A stretch of DNA of 64,000 nt, taken from positions 708,745 through 772,744 of the forward strand of contig JADBKR010000008.1 of NCBI GenBank assembly GCA_014896295.1. Reading direction: 5' to 3'. The translations under genes and the position numbers were made by a program. How positions within the stretch are numbered: the stretch's first letter is position 1; each line of letters opens with the position of its first letter. Positions 26,423 through 40,409 of the stretch are shown here, in pieces. The notes beneath the pieces are model-generated. The model was not told the DNA's origin. It did no database searches and saw nothing but the letters and a program-made list of their open reading frames with translations. Source of the DNA: Limnochordaceae bacterium. Lineage in GTDB: Bacteria > Bacillota > Limnochordia > Limnochordales > Geochordaceae.

Positions 26423-27772
26423 ATGGCGGAAGGCGGCTTTCCGCCCGGGTTCCTGTGGGGCGCCGCCACCGCGGCGTACCAGATCGAGGGTGCCGTCGAC
26501 GAAGGTGGGCGTGGGGAGTCGATCTGGGACCGCTTCAGCCATACGCCGGGCAAGACCCGCGACGGTGACACCGGCGACGTGGCCTGCGACCACTACCACC
26601 GCTACCGCGATGACGTGAGGATCATGCGGGAGCTGGGCCTGGCGGCCTACCGATTCTCGGTGGCCTGGCCCCGCATCTTTCCCGAGGGACGGGGCCGCCC
26701 CAACCCCGACGGGGTCGCCTTCTACGAGCGGCTGCTCGACGAGCTCGAGAAGGCGGGTATCCAGCCGGTGGTGACCCTGTACCACTGGGACCTGCCCCAG
26801 GCCTTACAGGACCGGGGCGGCTGGCCCCACCGCGACACGGCTTATCGGTTTGCCGACTACGCGGCGTGGATGTTCGACCGGCTGGGAGACCGGGTGCCGT
26901 ACTGGATCACCCACAACGAGCCGTTCGTGGTGAGCATCCTGGGGCACGTGACGGGCGAGCACGCGCCCGGGCTCAACGACCCGGCGGCGGGCTTCCGGAC
27001 GGCCCATCACCTGCTCCTCTCCCACGGGCTGGCCGTCCAGGCGTTCCGGGAGGGGGGCCGGCGCAAGGGGCGGATCGGCATCACCCTCAACCTGTCCCCC
27101 GTCCACCCCGCGTCCGGCTCTCCCGAGGACGAGGCGGCGGCGCGCCGGGTCGACGGGCTCATCAACCGGTGGTTCCTGGATCCGCTCTTTCGCGGGGCGT
27201 ACCCGGAGGACATGGTCGAGCACTTCGGCCGCCTGATCCCGCTGCCCGAGGCGAGCGAGGCCGACATGCGGCTCATATCCCAGGACGTCGACTTCCTCGG
27301 GGTCAACTACTACTCCCGCCAGGTGGTGCGCCACGACCCGGGCGAGCTGTTCTTGCAGATGCGGCAGATCGACGGGCCCGGGCCCAAGACGGAGATGGGC
27401 TGGGAGGTGTATCCGGCGGGGTTGGGCGAGATCCTGCGGCGCCTGCACGAGGCGTACACCAAAGCGCCCCTCTTCGTGACCGAAAACGGGGCGGCATACC
27501 CCGACACGGTGAGCCCCGACGGGGCGGTGCACGATCCGGACCGGATCGCCTACTTGCGGGATCACCTGCTGGAGCTATCGCGCGTGATCGCAGGCGGCGT
27601 GCCGGTGCAGGGGTACTTCCTGTGGTCCCTCATGGACAACTTCGAGTGGGCCCACGGGTATTCCAAGCGCTTCGGGATCCTTTACGTCGACTACCCGACC
27701 CAGCGGCGTATCTGGAAGGACAGCGCCTACTGGTACCGGCGGGTCATCGAGGCCAACGCCGTCGTGGAGTGA
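26423..27772 (+). CDS. GH1 beta-glucosidase
   Basis: Retaining glycosidase of 449 residues, the usual GH1 length, cytoplasmic (no signal peptide). The start FPPGFLWGAATAAYQIEGAV is canonical. The acid/base Glu166 lies in YWITHNEPF and the nucleophile Glu354 in LFVTENGAA. The substrate-site GYFLWSLMDNFEWAHGYSKR is complete. It releases glucose from cellobiose or related beta-glycosides, and the position after the aldolase suggests a sugar-utilisation unit. GGGGGGAGG precedes the start. Confidence 0.96.
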   Translation: MAEGGFPPGFLWGAATAAYQIEGAVDEGGRGESIWDRFSHTPGKTRDGDTGDVACDHYHRYRDDVRIMRELGLAAYRFSVAWPRIFPEGRGRPNPDGVAFYERLLDELEKAGIQPVVTLYHWDLPQALQDRGGWPHRDTAYRFADYAAWMFDRLGDRVPYWITHNEPFVVSILGHVTGEHAPGLNDPAAGFRTAHHLLLSHGLAVQAFREGGRRKGRIGITLNLSPVHPASGSPEDEAAARRVDGLINRWFLDPLFRGAYPEDMVEHFGRLIPLPEASEADMRLISQDVDFLGVNYYSRQVVRHDPGELFLQMRQIDGPGPKTEMGWEVYPAGLGEILRRLHEAYTKAPLFVTENGAAYPDTVSPDGAVHDPDRIAYLRDHLLELSRVIAGGVPVQGYFLWSLMDNFEWAHGYSKRFGILYVDYPTQRRIWKDSAYWYRRVIEANAVVE

Positions 27773-27846
27773 CGCCCGGGACCGGCTCCGTATCCACGAG
27801 CGGCGGGCGCCCGCCGGCCTTGCCCCCAGGGTGGGAGGCAGCAGCG

Positions 27847-27867
27847 GCAAGCGCCCGCCGCGCTTGC
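27847..27867. terminator. Hairpin between convergent genes
   Basis: GCAAGCGC-CCGCC-GCGCTTGC forms a perfect 8-bp stem with a 5-base loop between the convergent glucosidase and acetyl-CoA synthetase genes. It could stop transcription from both sides. There is no T-run on either strand, so Rho-independent strength is uncertain. Confidence 0.4.
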
Positions 27868-27875
27868 TGTCGGCC

Positions 27876-29837
<1,962 letters not shown>

Positions 29838-29924
29838 GCCGTGCAGCCCCCCGTGTGCATTTGTGCTTGCGCCCACGATGTGAGAGCGATCTCAACCGCG
29901 GCGCAGCGAGATAGAGTAACCTTT

Positions 29925-29953
29925 ATCATAGCGATACTCGTAAAGGATTGCAA
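29925..29953 (-). promoter_or_regulatory. Sigma-A promoter for acs
   Basis: On the minus strand TTGCAA (29953-29948) and TATGAT (29930-29925) are separated by exactly 17 bases in an AT-rich tract. The start would be near 29918, giving an acs leader of about 80 bases. Confidence 0.75.
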
Positions 29954-30058
29954 AACGGTACGCCACGGCGCGAAAGGCGGATGGCCGCGAGACCCTCGAA
30001 AGAACCGGGACATGCGGCCATCCGCCTGGGACGACGCGGAAAGGCTCACATGGGGAGC

Positions 30059-30481
30059 CTACGCGCGCTCGGGCGATCCCGGCCCGTGACGGCGATGGGG
30101 GCCGGCGTGGGCCTCTCCCGCGTGGGTGAAGAGCAGCGAGACGGGCAGCGACCGCACCCGGCGCTTCAGGTACGGCTCGGGGTCGGCCAGCACCTGGGAA
30201 AGCCGCGTCCCCGCCTCGACGGGAATGAATTCCAGATGATGACGCTGCGCCAGTTCGTGGGAATGCTCGCAAAACGTGCCAGGCACCGCCAGCACGGCCT
30301 TGACGCCGCTATCGACGAACAGCCGGGTGACCACTGCCCGCCGCCCCTGTCGAACCGTCTGAGCCGGGTTGGGAAGGTGGGTCACCTGGCCGGAGTCGGT
30401 GTCGGCGATGGCCGCAATGGGGCCGTCGGGAAGCGGCACGATAGTGTCCTGATCCGTATCCAGCACAGCACCGATGCGCAT
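30059..30481 (-). CDS. NifX/NifB-like (FeMo-co domain) small protein
   Basis: Protein of 140 residues that looks like a dinitrogenase iron-molybdenum cofactor (NifX/NifB C-terminal) fold: a beta strand MRIGAVLDT, a linker, then [20 protein letters not shown] and [19 protein letters not shown], matching the usual helix-strand-VEAGT pattern. The tail is His- and Arg-rich. No nitrogenase genes are nearby, so a role in iron-sulfur or thiol chemistry is more likely than nitrogen fixation. The ATG lies behind AGGGGGGATACC. A CsoR-like palindrome stands 25 bases upstream. Family assignment is by pattern only. Confidence 0.55.
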   Translation of the reverse strand: MRIGAVLDTDQDTIVPLPDGPIAAIADTDSGQVTHLPNPAQTVRQGRRAVVTRLFVDSGVKAVLAVPGTFCEHSHELAQRHHLEFIPVEAGTRLSQVLADPEPYLKRRVRSLPVSLLFTHAGEAHAGPHRRHGPGSPERA

Positions 30482-30505
30482 GGTATCCCCCCTGGCTTGG
30501 GCTCA

Positions 30506-30519
30506 TACCCCGTGGGGTA
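30506..30519. promoter_or_regulatory. CsoR/CstR-like palindromic operator candidate
   Basis: TACCCC-GT-GGGGTA is a perfect 14-base palindrome upstream of the NifX-like gene. Repressors of the CsoR/RcnR/CstR family bind G-tract palindromes of this form (ATACCCC...GGGGTAT). The site would allow copper- or persulfide-dependent control. It might instead be a chance hairpin. Confidence 0.4.
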
Positions 30520-30661
30520 GCCCGCCACAGTGTACCACTCGGCAAGGCGCCGGTGGCAAGCGCGGCGGGCAGGGGCGTTGCGCCCGGGATGCGAAGGATC
30601 AGCCGGCCGGTAGCACGCGCACGGGCCGTGTGGATGCGGCTCTCGGACGAAAGGTGGACGG

Positions 30662-31249
30662 GTGACCATTTCCCGGGAAATCCTGCGGGAGTTGATGTCG
30701 GCCATGACCCGGCTTCGCCGGGAGGCCGCGACCGTCGACGAGATCGACGCGTGGGCGACTCGCCTGGAGCAGCATCTGGCCGAGCTCGAGCTGTTGATGG
30801 GGATGGCCCTTCCGGAAAGCCTCGAGCCGGCCTTCGTCACGCCGGCAGGCAGCGTGCCACGCCCGGCTGCTCCCTCGCCGTCCCTTGCCGGCCACCCGCC
30901 GGCGCCGGAGGCGCCCTCCGCGCCCGGAAGGCGCCCTTACATACCGGGGGCGGGTACCCGCCGGCACGGGAGGCCGCTTCGGGTGGCCGAAGCCCCGCTC
31001 TCCCGACTCTCCGTGCGACGGTCCGGGCCGTCCGTGAAGGGCAACGCGCCCCGTCCGACCTGGTCGACGAGGCGCTTTTACGCATCCGGGCCATGGCCCA
31101 ACTGCACGCCTTCATCGCGGTCTTCGAGGAGGCGGCGCGCCGGGAGGCGGAACAGGCGGAGCGACGCATCGCCTCCGGCCAGGCTCGCCTGCTCGAAGGC
31201 GTACCGGTGGCCGTCAAGGACCTCGTGGCGATGGCCGGATACGCCATGA
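30662..31249 (+). CDS. AtzG/GatC-like small subunit ahead of the amidase
   Basis: Starts with GTG. The first 60 residues look like an AtzG/GatC-type amidase partner: [20 protein letters not shown] and then [29 protein letters not shown], close to the [12 protein letters not shown] end of DUF4089. A Pro/Ala-rich linker follows to about residue 100. After about 30980 the written frame runs antiphase through the amidase gene and is not coding. The true protein either stops early or is fused in frame to the amidase and broken by an indel. Its likely role is to stabilise the amidase. Confidence 0.5.
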   Translation: MTISREILRELMSAMTRLRREAATVDEIDAWATRLEQHLAELELLMGMALPESLEPAFVTPAGSVPRPAAPSPSLAGHPPAPEAPSAPGRRPYIPGAGTRRHGRPLRVAEAPLSRLSVRRSGPSVKGNAPRPTWSTRRFYASGPWPNCTPSSRSSRRRRAGRRNRRSDASPPARLACSKAYRWPSRTSWRWPDTP

Positions 31250-32457
31250 CGGGAGGCTCCAGGGCGCTGGAAGCCCAAGAGGCGACCTCGGACGCCCCCG
31301 CCGTGGCGCGCCTGCGCCGGGCAGGCGCCATCGTGGTAGGCGCCGCCAACTTGCACGAGCTGGCGTACGGGGTGACCTCCGAAAACCCCCACTACGGCGC
31401 CGTGCGCAATCCCAGGGACCCGGAGCGCGTGGCGGGGGGTTCGAGCGGCGGCTCCGCGGCGGCCGTCGCGACAGGCATGGCGCTGGCAGCGCTCGGGACC
31501 GATACGGGCGGATCGATCCGCATCCCGGCTGCGGCCTGCGGGGTGGCCGGGCTCAAGCCCACTTACGGCCGGGTATCGCGGGAAGGCGTCTTCCCGCTGG
31601 CGTGGAGTCTCGACCACGTGGGACCGTTGGCGCCAGGCGTGGCGGACCTGGCCGTGCTGCTGGCACTGCTCGCCGACGAGCCGGCCCGCCTGGAGCATGA
31701 CTTCGCGCAGGCCCTGCTGGCCGGCGAGGGCGAGGATCTGGAGGCCATGGACCTGCCTCCGGCGTTGCGGGCCGCAGCGCGCCTGGCTCAGGCCGCGGAC
31801 GGGCCCGCGCCGCCTGCCTCGGCGGAACGGGCGGCCGCCGGGCTGCGGTTCGGCGTGCCCCCGGACGACTGGGCGCAACCGCTCCAACCCGCCGTGTCCG
31901 CAGCGTGGCAGCGGGCCAAAGAGGCGCTCCGCGCGGCCGGGCTGCCCCTCTACGAGGTCACCCTTCCACCCCTGGCGCACGTCCGGGTAGCCCAGTTCGT
32001 CATCTTGCAGTCCGAGGCCGCGGCCGTCCACCGCCACCGGCTACGATCCCGCTGGCAGGACTACGGCGCCGACGTGCGGCTGCGCTTGAAGATCGGGGAG
32101 TTCTTGAGCGCGATCGACTACTTGCAGGGCCAGCGCCTGCGACGCCGGCTCACCGACCAGGCCCGAAGCGCCCTCGCGCAGGCCGACGTGCTGCTGCTGC
32201 CCACCCTTCCCCTGACGGCGCCGCCGATCGGCACCCGCTGGGTCACGATCCAATCCGAGACGGAGCCCACGCACCGCGCCCTCACCCGGTTCACTTCCCT
32301 GTTCAACCTGACGGGGCTGCCCGCCCTCAGCCTTCCGGCCGGGAGCGACGATGGGGGATTGCCCGTGGGCCTCCAGCTGGCGGCTTCGTGGGGGCGGGAG
32401 CTGGACCTGCTGCGAGCGGGAGTGGTGCTCGAGGCCTTGCTGGGCGCAACAGGCTGA
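30994..32457 (+). CDS. Amidase-signature family enzyme (GatA/AtzE-like), start unresolved
   Basis: Amide hydrolase with a complete Ser-Ser-Lys triad: lysine in [16 protein letters not shown], the glycine/serine motif [19 protein letters not shown], and the nucleophile serine in [33 protein letters not shown] and the C-terminal [18 protein letters not shown] are typical of the family. No ATG, GTG or TTG in this frame lies near the N-terminus ([17 protein letters not shown]), so either the coding frame shifts from the AtzG-like gene or a start was lost. No gatB is present, which favours an amide-catabolic enzyme over a tRNA amidotransferase. Confidence 0.82.
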   Translation, partial: PALPTLRATVRAVREGQRAPSDLVDEALLRIRAMAQLHAFIAVFEEAARREAEQAERRIASGQARLLEGVPVAVKDLVAMAGYAMTGGSRALEAQEATSDAPAVARLRRAGAIVVGAANLHELAYGVTSENPHYGAVRNPRDPERVAGGSSGGSAAAVATGMALAALGTDTGGSIRIPAAACGVAGLKPTYGRVSREGVFPLAWSLDHVGPLAPGVADLAVLLALLADEPARLEHDFAQALLAGEGEDLEAMDLPPALRAAARLAQAADGPAPPASAERAAAGLRFGVPPDDWAQPLQPAVSAAWQRAKEALRAAGLPLYEVTLPPLAHVRVAQFVILQSEAAAVHRHRLRSRWQDYGADVRLRLKIGEFLSAIDYLQGQRLRRRLTDQARSALAQADVLLLPTLPLTAPPIGTRWVTIQSETEPTHRALTRFTSLFNLTGLPALSLPAGSDDGGLPVGLQLAASWGRELDLLRAGVVLEALLGATG

Positions 32458-32537
32458 GAGAGCGTGCATGGCCGCCCGCCTCCTGCTCCGGGCACTCGTG
32501 CCGCCGGCAGGCCATAGGATCGCCTGGGGGAGACACC

Positions 32538-32762
32538 GTGAGCCTTTACCCTTCGGATCCGCTGCAGGTCCACGTCCTGGGACGCGAATACCGGGTCACC
32601 CGCAGGAGCCTCGGGCCCGGGCCCTTGCGGGTCGGGAGCCGCTCGTTCTGGCTCGAGGAGCTGGAGATCGTCGTCCGGTCCGCGTGGCCGATGGCGTGGC
32701 GCCCGGGCGAACGGGGCCGGGACCCGGAGCGATCGGATGCCGGGGACGCGGCCGAGCGATGA
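32538..32762 (+). CDS. Small hypothetical protein
   Basis: GTG start behind GGGGGAG, 74 residues: MSLYPSDPLQVHVLGREYRV, then RRSLGPGPLRVGSRSFWLEE and an acidic/basic tail. It fits exactly in the gap between the amidase and the convergent alcohol dehydrogenase, with a proper ribosome site and typical codon use, so it is probably real. No family was recognised. Confidence 0.5.
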   Translation: MSLYPSDPLQVHVLGREYRVTRRSLGPGPLRVGSRSFWLEELEIVVRSAWPMAWRPGERGRDPERSDAGDAAER

Positions 32763-32780
32763 AGGAGCGCCGGCCGGGAG

Positions 32781-33800
32781 CTACCGGCCGCCCACCTCCA
32801 GGACCAGCGCTCCCTCGACCTGCGCTCGGGAGAGGCGCTGCAGCGCTTCGTTGGCCCGCTCGAACGCCACCGCCTCGGCGTGCACCTGCAGCGGGATCCG
32901 GCCGGCCAGGGCCATCCACTCCGCAGCGTCCCGGCGGGTCGCGTTGGCGACGCTCACGATGCGCCGTTCCCAGTAGAGGCGGTCGTAGGCGAAGGACGGG
33001 ATGGCGTCCATGTGAACGGCGTTGATGGCGAGCGTTCCCCCGCGCCGCAGCACGCCCAGCGCCGCCGGTACGAGGCTGCCGGCCGGAGCGAAGGTGATGG
33101 CGGCGTCGGCCAAGAACGGCGGCGCCTGCCCGGCCTCCCCGGCCCAGACCGCTCCCAGTTGCAGCGCCATCCGGCGGTGGGCCTCCTGCCGCGAGAAGAC
33201 CAGCACCTCACAGCCCCACGCGGTGGCGACCTGCAGCGTCAGGTGGGCCGAGGCGCCGAAGCCGAACAGGGCCAGGCGCTGCCCGGGCCGGACGCCCGCC
33301 ACCCGTAGCGACCGGTAGCCGATGATGCCCGCGCACAGCAGGGGCGCCGCCTCGATGTCCGGGTAACGGCCGGGCAGCACGACGAGGTTTTCCGCCGGTG
33401 CCACCACGTACTCGGCATATCCCCCGTCGACGTGATAGCCGGTGAACCGCGGCGCCTCGCAGAGGTTTTCCTCGCCCCGCAAGCAGTACTCGCAGTGCCC
33501 GCACGCCTGGTACAGCCACGGAAGCCCGGCCCGCCCCCCGGGCACGACCCCTGCCGGCAGGCGCGCCTCGCTGCCGGGCCCGAGCGCGTCCACGTAGCCG
33601 ACGATCTGGTGCCCGGGCACGACGGGAAGCGTGGCGGGCGGCAGATCGCCTTCCACGACGTGGAGGTCGGTGTGGCAGACGCCGCACGTCGCGACCCGCA
33701 AGCGCACCTCGCCCGGGCCCGGCTGGGGGATGCTCCGCTGTCGCAGCTGCAGGGGATGACCGCTCACCGGCCCCTGCCGCTCCAGCACCCACGCCTTCAT
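32781..33800 (-). CDS. Zinc-dependent alcohol dehydrogenase
   Basis: Medium-chain dehydrogenase of 339 residues. Catalytic zinc ligands lie in CGVCHTDLHVVEGDLP and VPGHQIVGYV (the usual Glu after the His is Gln here). The structural zinc motif is CGHCEYCLRGEENLC. The nucleotide-binding region is LALFGFGASAHLTLQVA, a variant of GxGxxG. The ATG lies directly behind GGAGGGG. It oxidises an alcohol or reduces an aldehyde in the cytoplasm; the substrate is unknown. Confidence 0.92.
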   Translation of the reverse strand: MKAWVLERQGPVSGHPLQLRQRSIPQPGPGEVRLRVATCGVCHTDLHVVEGDLPPATLPVVPGHQIVGYVDALGPGSEARLPAGVVPGGRAGLPWLYQACGHCEYCLRGEENLCEAPRFTGYHVDGGYAEYVVAPAENLVVLPGRYPDIEAAPLLCAGIIGYRSLRVAGVRPGQRLALFGFGASAHLTLQVATAWGCEVLVFSRQEAHRRMALQLGAVWAGEAGQAPPFLADAAITFAPAGSLVPAALGVLRRGGTLAINAVHMDAIPSFAYDRLYWERRIVSVANATRRDAAEWMALAGRIPLQVHAEAVAFERANEALQRLSRAQVEGALVLEVGGR

Positions 33801-33896
33801 GGGACCCCTCCTTCCCTGCCTGCTACGCCTCTTCCAGAAACCAGGGAATTCCCGGGGGTCGGGCGAAGCTCCGTACCGACGGGAGGCGGTGCCCCT

Positions 33897-35243
33897 TTGT
33901 CGACGTCACACAAGCTAGCGTACAGCATCGGTTCGCTCGGCGCCTCGTTACCGTACCAGGTGATGACCGCGTACATCGTCTTCTACTACGTAGACGTCCT
34001 CAAGGTTTCCCCCGTCACCGTCGCGACGGCGATGTTCCTGTGGAGCTGGTGGAACGCCTTCAACGACCCCCTGCTCGGCTTCCTGTCGGACCGTACCCGT
34101 ACCCGCTGGGGAAGGCGCATCCCGTACATCGCCGCAGGCTGGCTGCCGTTCGTCGTGGCGTTCTATTTGCTCTGGGCGCCCCCCGAAGCCGTGCTCGCAG
34201 CGGGCAACATGGCGGTCTTCTGGTACTTCTTCGGCGTCATGTGCTTGTTCGACTTCCTCTATACCATGGTGGTGCTCAACTGGACGGCCCTGTTCCCGGA
34301 GATGTTCCCCCGATTGGAGGAGCGCTCGTCGGTTTCGGCCATGCGCCAGGCCTTCACCTTGCTCGGCCTGGTGGGCGTGGCCGTGGCGTCCACCCTGGCC
34401 GGGAGCATCGGGTGGGATCGGATGGGGCTATTGTTCGGGGTCATCGGAGGCCTCGCCCTGGCCACCTCCCTGCTGGGGGCCCGAGAGGATCCCCGTTACG
34501 CCCAGGCGCAGTCGCTGCCGCTGCTCGAGGCCTTGCGGAGCACCCTGGTCAACCGCTCCTTCGTCACCTTCGCCCTGGTCAGCTTTTCCGTACAGCTCAC
34601 CTTCAGCCTGATCATGGCGGCGGTACCCTTCTACACCAAGTACGTGCTGGGGTTGCCCCCGTTGGGCAACACCCTGGTACTGCTCAGCACGTTCGTGGTC
34701 ATCGCCGTCGCGCTCCCGCTCTGGGCGCGCAGGACGGTCGCGGTGGGGCCGCGGCGTACGATGATCGAGGGGGTGACCCTCTACCTGATCACGCTGGGCG
34801 GGTTCTGGTTCGCCTCCGACCTGGCGACCGGGATCGCCGCGGGCGCCCTCGTGGGCACCGGCATCGCGGCGGCCATGCTGCTCCTGGACGTCCTCATCGC
34901 GGACGTCATCGACGAGGACGAGCTGCGCACCGGGCAGCGGCGCGAGGGCATGTACTTCGGGATGCACGCCCTCATCCTGCGCCTCAACGGTACCGCCCAG
35001 GCGGCCATCCTCGGCCTCGTGCTGGCGCGCTCGGGTTACGACGCGACGCTGGCCGTCCAGCCGCCGTCGGCCATCCTGGGCTTCAAGCTCCTGGTCACGG
35101 CGGTGCCGGCGGCGATCCTCTTGGTCACCCTCTTCTTCCTGCAACTGTACCCCCTGCACGGCGAGCGGCTGCGCCGGGTGCGGGAGCAACTCGAGCGGCG
35201 GCGCCCGGGTACCCCGTCCCCTGAGGCCACGCCGTCGGCCTGA
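33897..35243 (+). CDS. GPH-family glycoside/sugar:cation symporter (MFS)
   Basis: Twelve-helix symporter of about 448 residues. The N-terminus SHKLAYSIGSLGASLPYQVM and the loop NAFNDPLLGFLSDRTRTRWG with RRIPYIAAG are hallmarks of the GPH (MelB/XynB-like) family, as is the late loop DVIDEDELRTGQRREGMYFG. It imports a glycoside, pentoside or hexuronide with a cation. The start is a TTG at 33897 behind GGGAGG. Readings further upstream are antisense to the dehydrogenase. It is followed five bases later by the YdcF-like gene. Confidence 0.9.
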   Translation: MSTSHKLAYSIGSLGASLPYQVMTAYIVFYYVDVLKVSPVTVATAMFLWSWWNAFNDPLLGFLSDRTRTRWGRRIPYIAAGWLPFVVAFYLLWAPPEAVLAAGNMAVFWYFFGVMCLFDFLYTMVVLNWTALFPEMFPRLEERSSVSAMRQAFTLLGLVGVAVASTLAGSIGWDRMGLLFGVIGGLALATSLLGAREDPRYAQAQSLPLLEALRSTLVNRSFVTFALVSFSVQLTFSLIMAAVPFYTKYVLGLPPLGNTLVLLSTFVVIAVALPLWARRTVAVGPRRTMIEGVTLYLITLGGFWFASDLATGIAAGALVGTGIAAAMLLLDVLIADVIDEDELRTGQRREGMYFGMHALILRLNGTAQAAILGLVLARSGYDATLAVQPPSAILGFKLLVTAVPAAILLVTLFFLQLYPLHGERLRRVREQLERRRPGTPSPEATPSA

Positions 35244-35248
35244 CGGGC

Positions 35249-35896
35249 ATGGGGCTGTACCTCACGCCACGGCGGCCCGTGCGGGGCCGGGGGCTACCCC
35301 GCCGGGCATGGTGGGTGGCCGTCCTGATAGCCCTTCTCGTCGCCGGCGTGACGCTCTGGCGCACGTATCCCCTGGTGCTGGCCGGGATGGCGCGGTACCT
35401 CGTCGTGGACGACGGGCCCGCCCCTTCGGACGCCATCATCGTCCTGGGAGGCGACTGGAAGGGCCGGATCCAGAAGGGCATCGAGCTCTATCGAGAGGGG
35501 TACGCGCCTCTGCTGGTGGTGACGGGAGGGCTCCTGGTGGCTCCGGACCGGACCCAGGCCGACTACCTGGCCGAAGTGGCGGAGCGCTCCGGGGTGCCGG
35601 CGCAGGCCATCGTCAAGGAGCCCCGCTCCGACAGCACCTACCAGGACGCCGCCCTCACCCTGGAGCTAGCCAGGGAGCACGGGTGGCGGCGGGTGCTGGT
35701 GGTCACGTCAGACTGGCACTCGCGCCGGGCGGCCACGATCTTCCGCAAGCTGTACGGCCCCTCCGGGATCGAGGTGCGAAGCGTACCCAGCCCTGAGTGG
35801 CGGTTCGAGACGAGCCGCTGGTGGGAGTATCCCGACGGGGGCGAGACGATCGTGATCGAGTGGGTGCGGCTCGTCTGGTACGCCCTGCGGTTTTGA
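35249..35896 (+). CDS. YdcF/SanA-like DUF218 membrane protein
   Basis: Protein of 215 residues with one N-terminal helix (AWWVAVLIALLVAGVTLWRT) and a DUF218 domain: PSDAIIVLGGDWKGRIQKGI, LLVVTGGLLVAPDRTQADYL, PRSDSTYQDAALTLELA and VLVVTSDWHSRRAATIFRK. The family is implicated in envelope functions such as vancomycin exclusion and lipid-carrier handling, but the chemistry is not settled. It lies directly after the symporter gene. Confidence 0.85.
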   Translation: MGLYLTPRRPVRGRGLPRRAWWVAVLIALLVAGVTLWRTYPLVLAGMARYLVVDDGPAPSDAIIVLGGDWKGRIQKGIELYREGYAPLLVVTGGLLVAPDRTQADYLAEVAERSGVPAQAIVKEPRSDSTYQDAALTLELAREHGWRRVLVVTSDWHSRRAATIFRKLYGPSGIEVRSVPSPEWRFETSRWWEYPDGGETIVIEWVRLVWYALRF

Positions 35897-35923
35897 GGGA
35901 CGGCTGGCTCCGGGCGCCTACCA

Positions 35924-36667
35924 TCAGCGCCGCCACAGCCAGAGGAAGAGCAAGGCAAACGCGACGCTGTTGGCGATCTCGACCACGCCGGCGACGACGG
36001 GACGCACCTTGCGCCCGAGCGGAGTCGCCCACGCCCGCAGGGCGCTCGGCACATAAGCGACGCCCACCTCGGGCACGCCGAGCGCCGCCGGCACCGCCAG
36101 GAGCGCGAGGTGCGCGCCGTTGGAGAGCCACTTGTAGCGCACATCGCCGCGCTCCCGGAAAAGGGTCTTGACGTGAAACGCCGTGCCGAGGAAGAAGGCG
36201 AAGGTCAACGTCCACAGCATCCAGGCCGTCCGGTCGAGCGTCCCGGCGCCCGCGAGGTAGGAGATGGGGCCCCAGAGTTGCAACCCTCCGATGGCGAGCG
36301 CGTCGCTCACCAGCATGCGCTCCCGCTGCAGCCGCACCAGCGCCCACTGCGCGGCGAGCAAGGCTGCGGCGGCTCCCCCGAACAGCATGAGCACGGGCCA
36401 CCGCCAGACCGGGTATCCCATCAGCAAGACGCCAAGGCCCGCCAACCCTCCGGCCCATGTCGACAGGCGCGCCCTGTGCCGGCCGCCGCGAGCCGCCTCC
36501 AGCAAGGCTGAGGAGCCCAGGTGAAAAGCCAGGGCCGCGACGAGCAACAGGAGGTGCACCCACGTGAAGCGGCTCAGCGCGGCCCCGAGCGCCAGCGGGA
36601 CCAGCCACATGAACCACACGCCGTGCTCCCTGGGCAGCACGGCCCGTAACGCTTCCCGCACCGCCAC
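35924..36667 (-). CDS. YwiC-like membrane protein
   Basis: Polytopic protein of 247 residues with about seven helices. The diagnostic N-terminal motif VLPREHGVWFMWLVPLALGA matches YwiC-like proteins, and the conserved GTAFHVKTLFRERGDVRYKW loop is present. The function of the family is unknown; in Bacillus ywiC lies near anaerobic nitrate genes. It is followed on the same strand by nothing until the convergent DUF218 gene. Confidence 0.85.
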   Translation of the reverse strand: MAVREALRAVLPREHGVWFMWLVPLALGAALSRFTWVHLLLLVAALAFHLGSSALLEAARGGRHRARLSTWAGGLAGLGVLLMGYPVWRWPVLMLFGGAAAALLAAQWALVRLQRERMLVSDALAIGGLQLWGPISYLAGAGTLDRTAWMLWTLTFAFFLGTAFHVKTLFRERGDVRYKWLSNGAHLALLAVPAALGVPEVGVAYVPSALRAWATPLGRKVRPVVAGVVEIANSVAFALLFLWLWRR

Positions 36668-36688
36668 CGCCGCTCTGATGCCCCCACC

Positions 36689-37498
36689 TCAGGCCCTGCC
36701 GGCGGGCAGTGATCCGACATCCTCGCCGAGCTCCCGGAGGCGCTTGCGGGCCTTTTCCCTGGAAGCCTCGTCGTTACGCGGGTCCTTGCCTTCCATGGTG
36801 AGGACCTCCCGGTAGGTGCGCACCGCGCGCTCCCGGTCTCCTACCGCCTCGTACGCCTCCGCCAGGCCCAACCGGTACAACACGTCGTTGGGCGCGTATC
36901 GGACCGCCTGCTCCGCGTGGGTCACGGCCTTTTTCTTGTCGCCCACCGAGAGAGGCCAACCCGGCACCACCCGGTAGAGCGTCCCGAGGACATAATGGGC
37001 TCCGGCATGCCGAGGATCAAGGTCGAGGGTCGTCTCCATCTCCCGCACCACGTCGCCCACCATGAACAGGCTGGCCAGGATCCCGCGCTCCTCGCCGGCC
37101 CGGGCGATCAACACCCCGTGCCAGTAGTGGCCGTCCACCCCTCTCGGATCGAGGTCGACGGCCCGCCTGGCCAGATCCCGCCCCTCTTCCAGGACCGCCC
37201 GCTTCTCGGCCTTGGGCAGCCACTCGGCCAGCTGCCACGCGGCTCGCCCTGCCTTCCACGCGGCCTCGTACGAGCCGGGGTCGCCGGCCGCCGCCTCCTT
37301 GTACAGCCCGTACGCCTGCCGGAGCTCCTCCAGGGTGGTAGCCCGGTCGTAGAGCGCATCCGCTTGTGCCAGCAGCTCCGGCGCTTTGCCGGCCGTCCCG
37401 GCCGCCGCTACTCCGGCCGTCCGGACCGCCGGCACTGCCAGGACCGCCACGAGCAACGCCGCCGCCCTGACCTCTATCAGTCGCCCGCCCATGCGCAA
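36689..37498 (-). CDS. Secreted TPR protein (TRAP T-component-like)
   Basis: About 269 residues with a signal peptide ([20 protein letters not shown]) and an all-helical TPR domain: [60 protein letters not shown] and [20 protein letters not shown]. The GxxWPLSxGD and paired-helix pattern resembles T-component proteins of TRAP transporters, although no TRAP genes are seen here. The TTG at 37498 was chosen because GGAGGTG lies six bases before it. It is divergent from the aconitase gene. Confidence 0.7.
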   Translation of the reverse strand: MRMGGRLIEVRAAALLVAVLAVPAVRTAGVAAAGTAGKAPELLAQADALYDRATTLEELRQAYGLYKEAAAGDPGSYEAAWKAGRAAWQLAEWLPKAEKRAVLEEGRDLARRAVDLDPRGVDGHYWHGVLIARAGEERGILASLFMVGDVVREMETTLDLDPRHAGAHYVLGTLYRVVPGWPLSVGDKKKAVTHAEQAVRYAPNDVLYRLGLAEAYEAVGDRERAVRTYREVLTMEGKDPRNDEASREKARKRLRELGEDVGSLPAGRA

Positions 37499-37580
37499 GA
37501 AGGCCACCTCCTGCGGCTAACATTCCAAGACCGCGGCGGCCGTCCTCCCTCGCTCTCGCTCCCCGCATCCCGCCGGCGCC

Positions 37581-37589
37581 TGGTACAAT
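37581..37589 (+). promoter_or_regulatory. Extended -10 promoter element for aconitase
   Basis: TGGTACAAT is a TGn-extended -10 with a near-consensus hexamer and no good -35. It overlaps an ATG at 37588, which therefore cannot be the translation start, and it places transcription near 37596, upstream of the ATG at 37636. Confidence 0.55.
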
Positions 37590-37635
37590 GAGCACTGGTT
37601 CGCGTAAATCCATGAAACGGGGGCTGCCATACGCC

Positions 37636-40350
<2,715 letters not shown>

Positions 40351-40409
40351 GCGGCGGCCGGGCGGCGCTCCGAGGGGCCGCACGCGGCTGGGGTCATATC
40401 GGAGTTATG

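Noticed and set aside
25204..26571. Upstream extension of cydA through the aldolase gene
   Set aside because: The conserved CydA protein begins at the TTG at 25203, and the extension is exactly antisense to fba.
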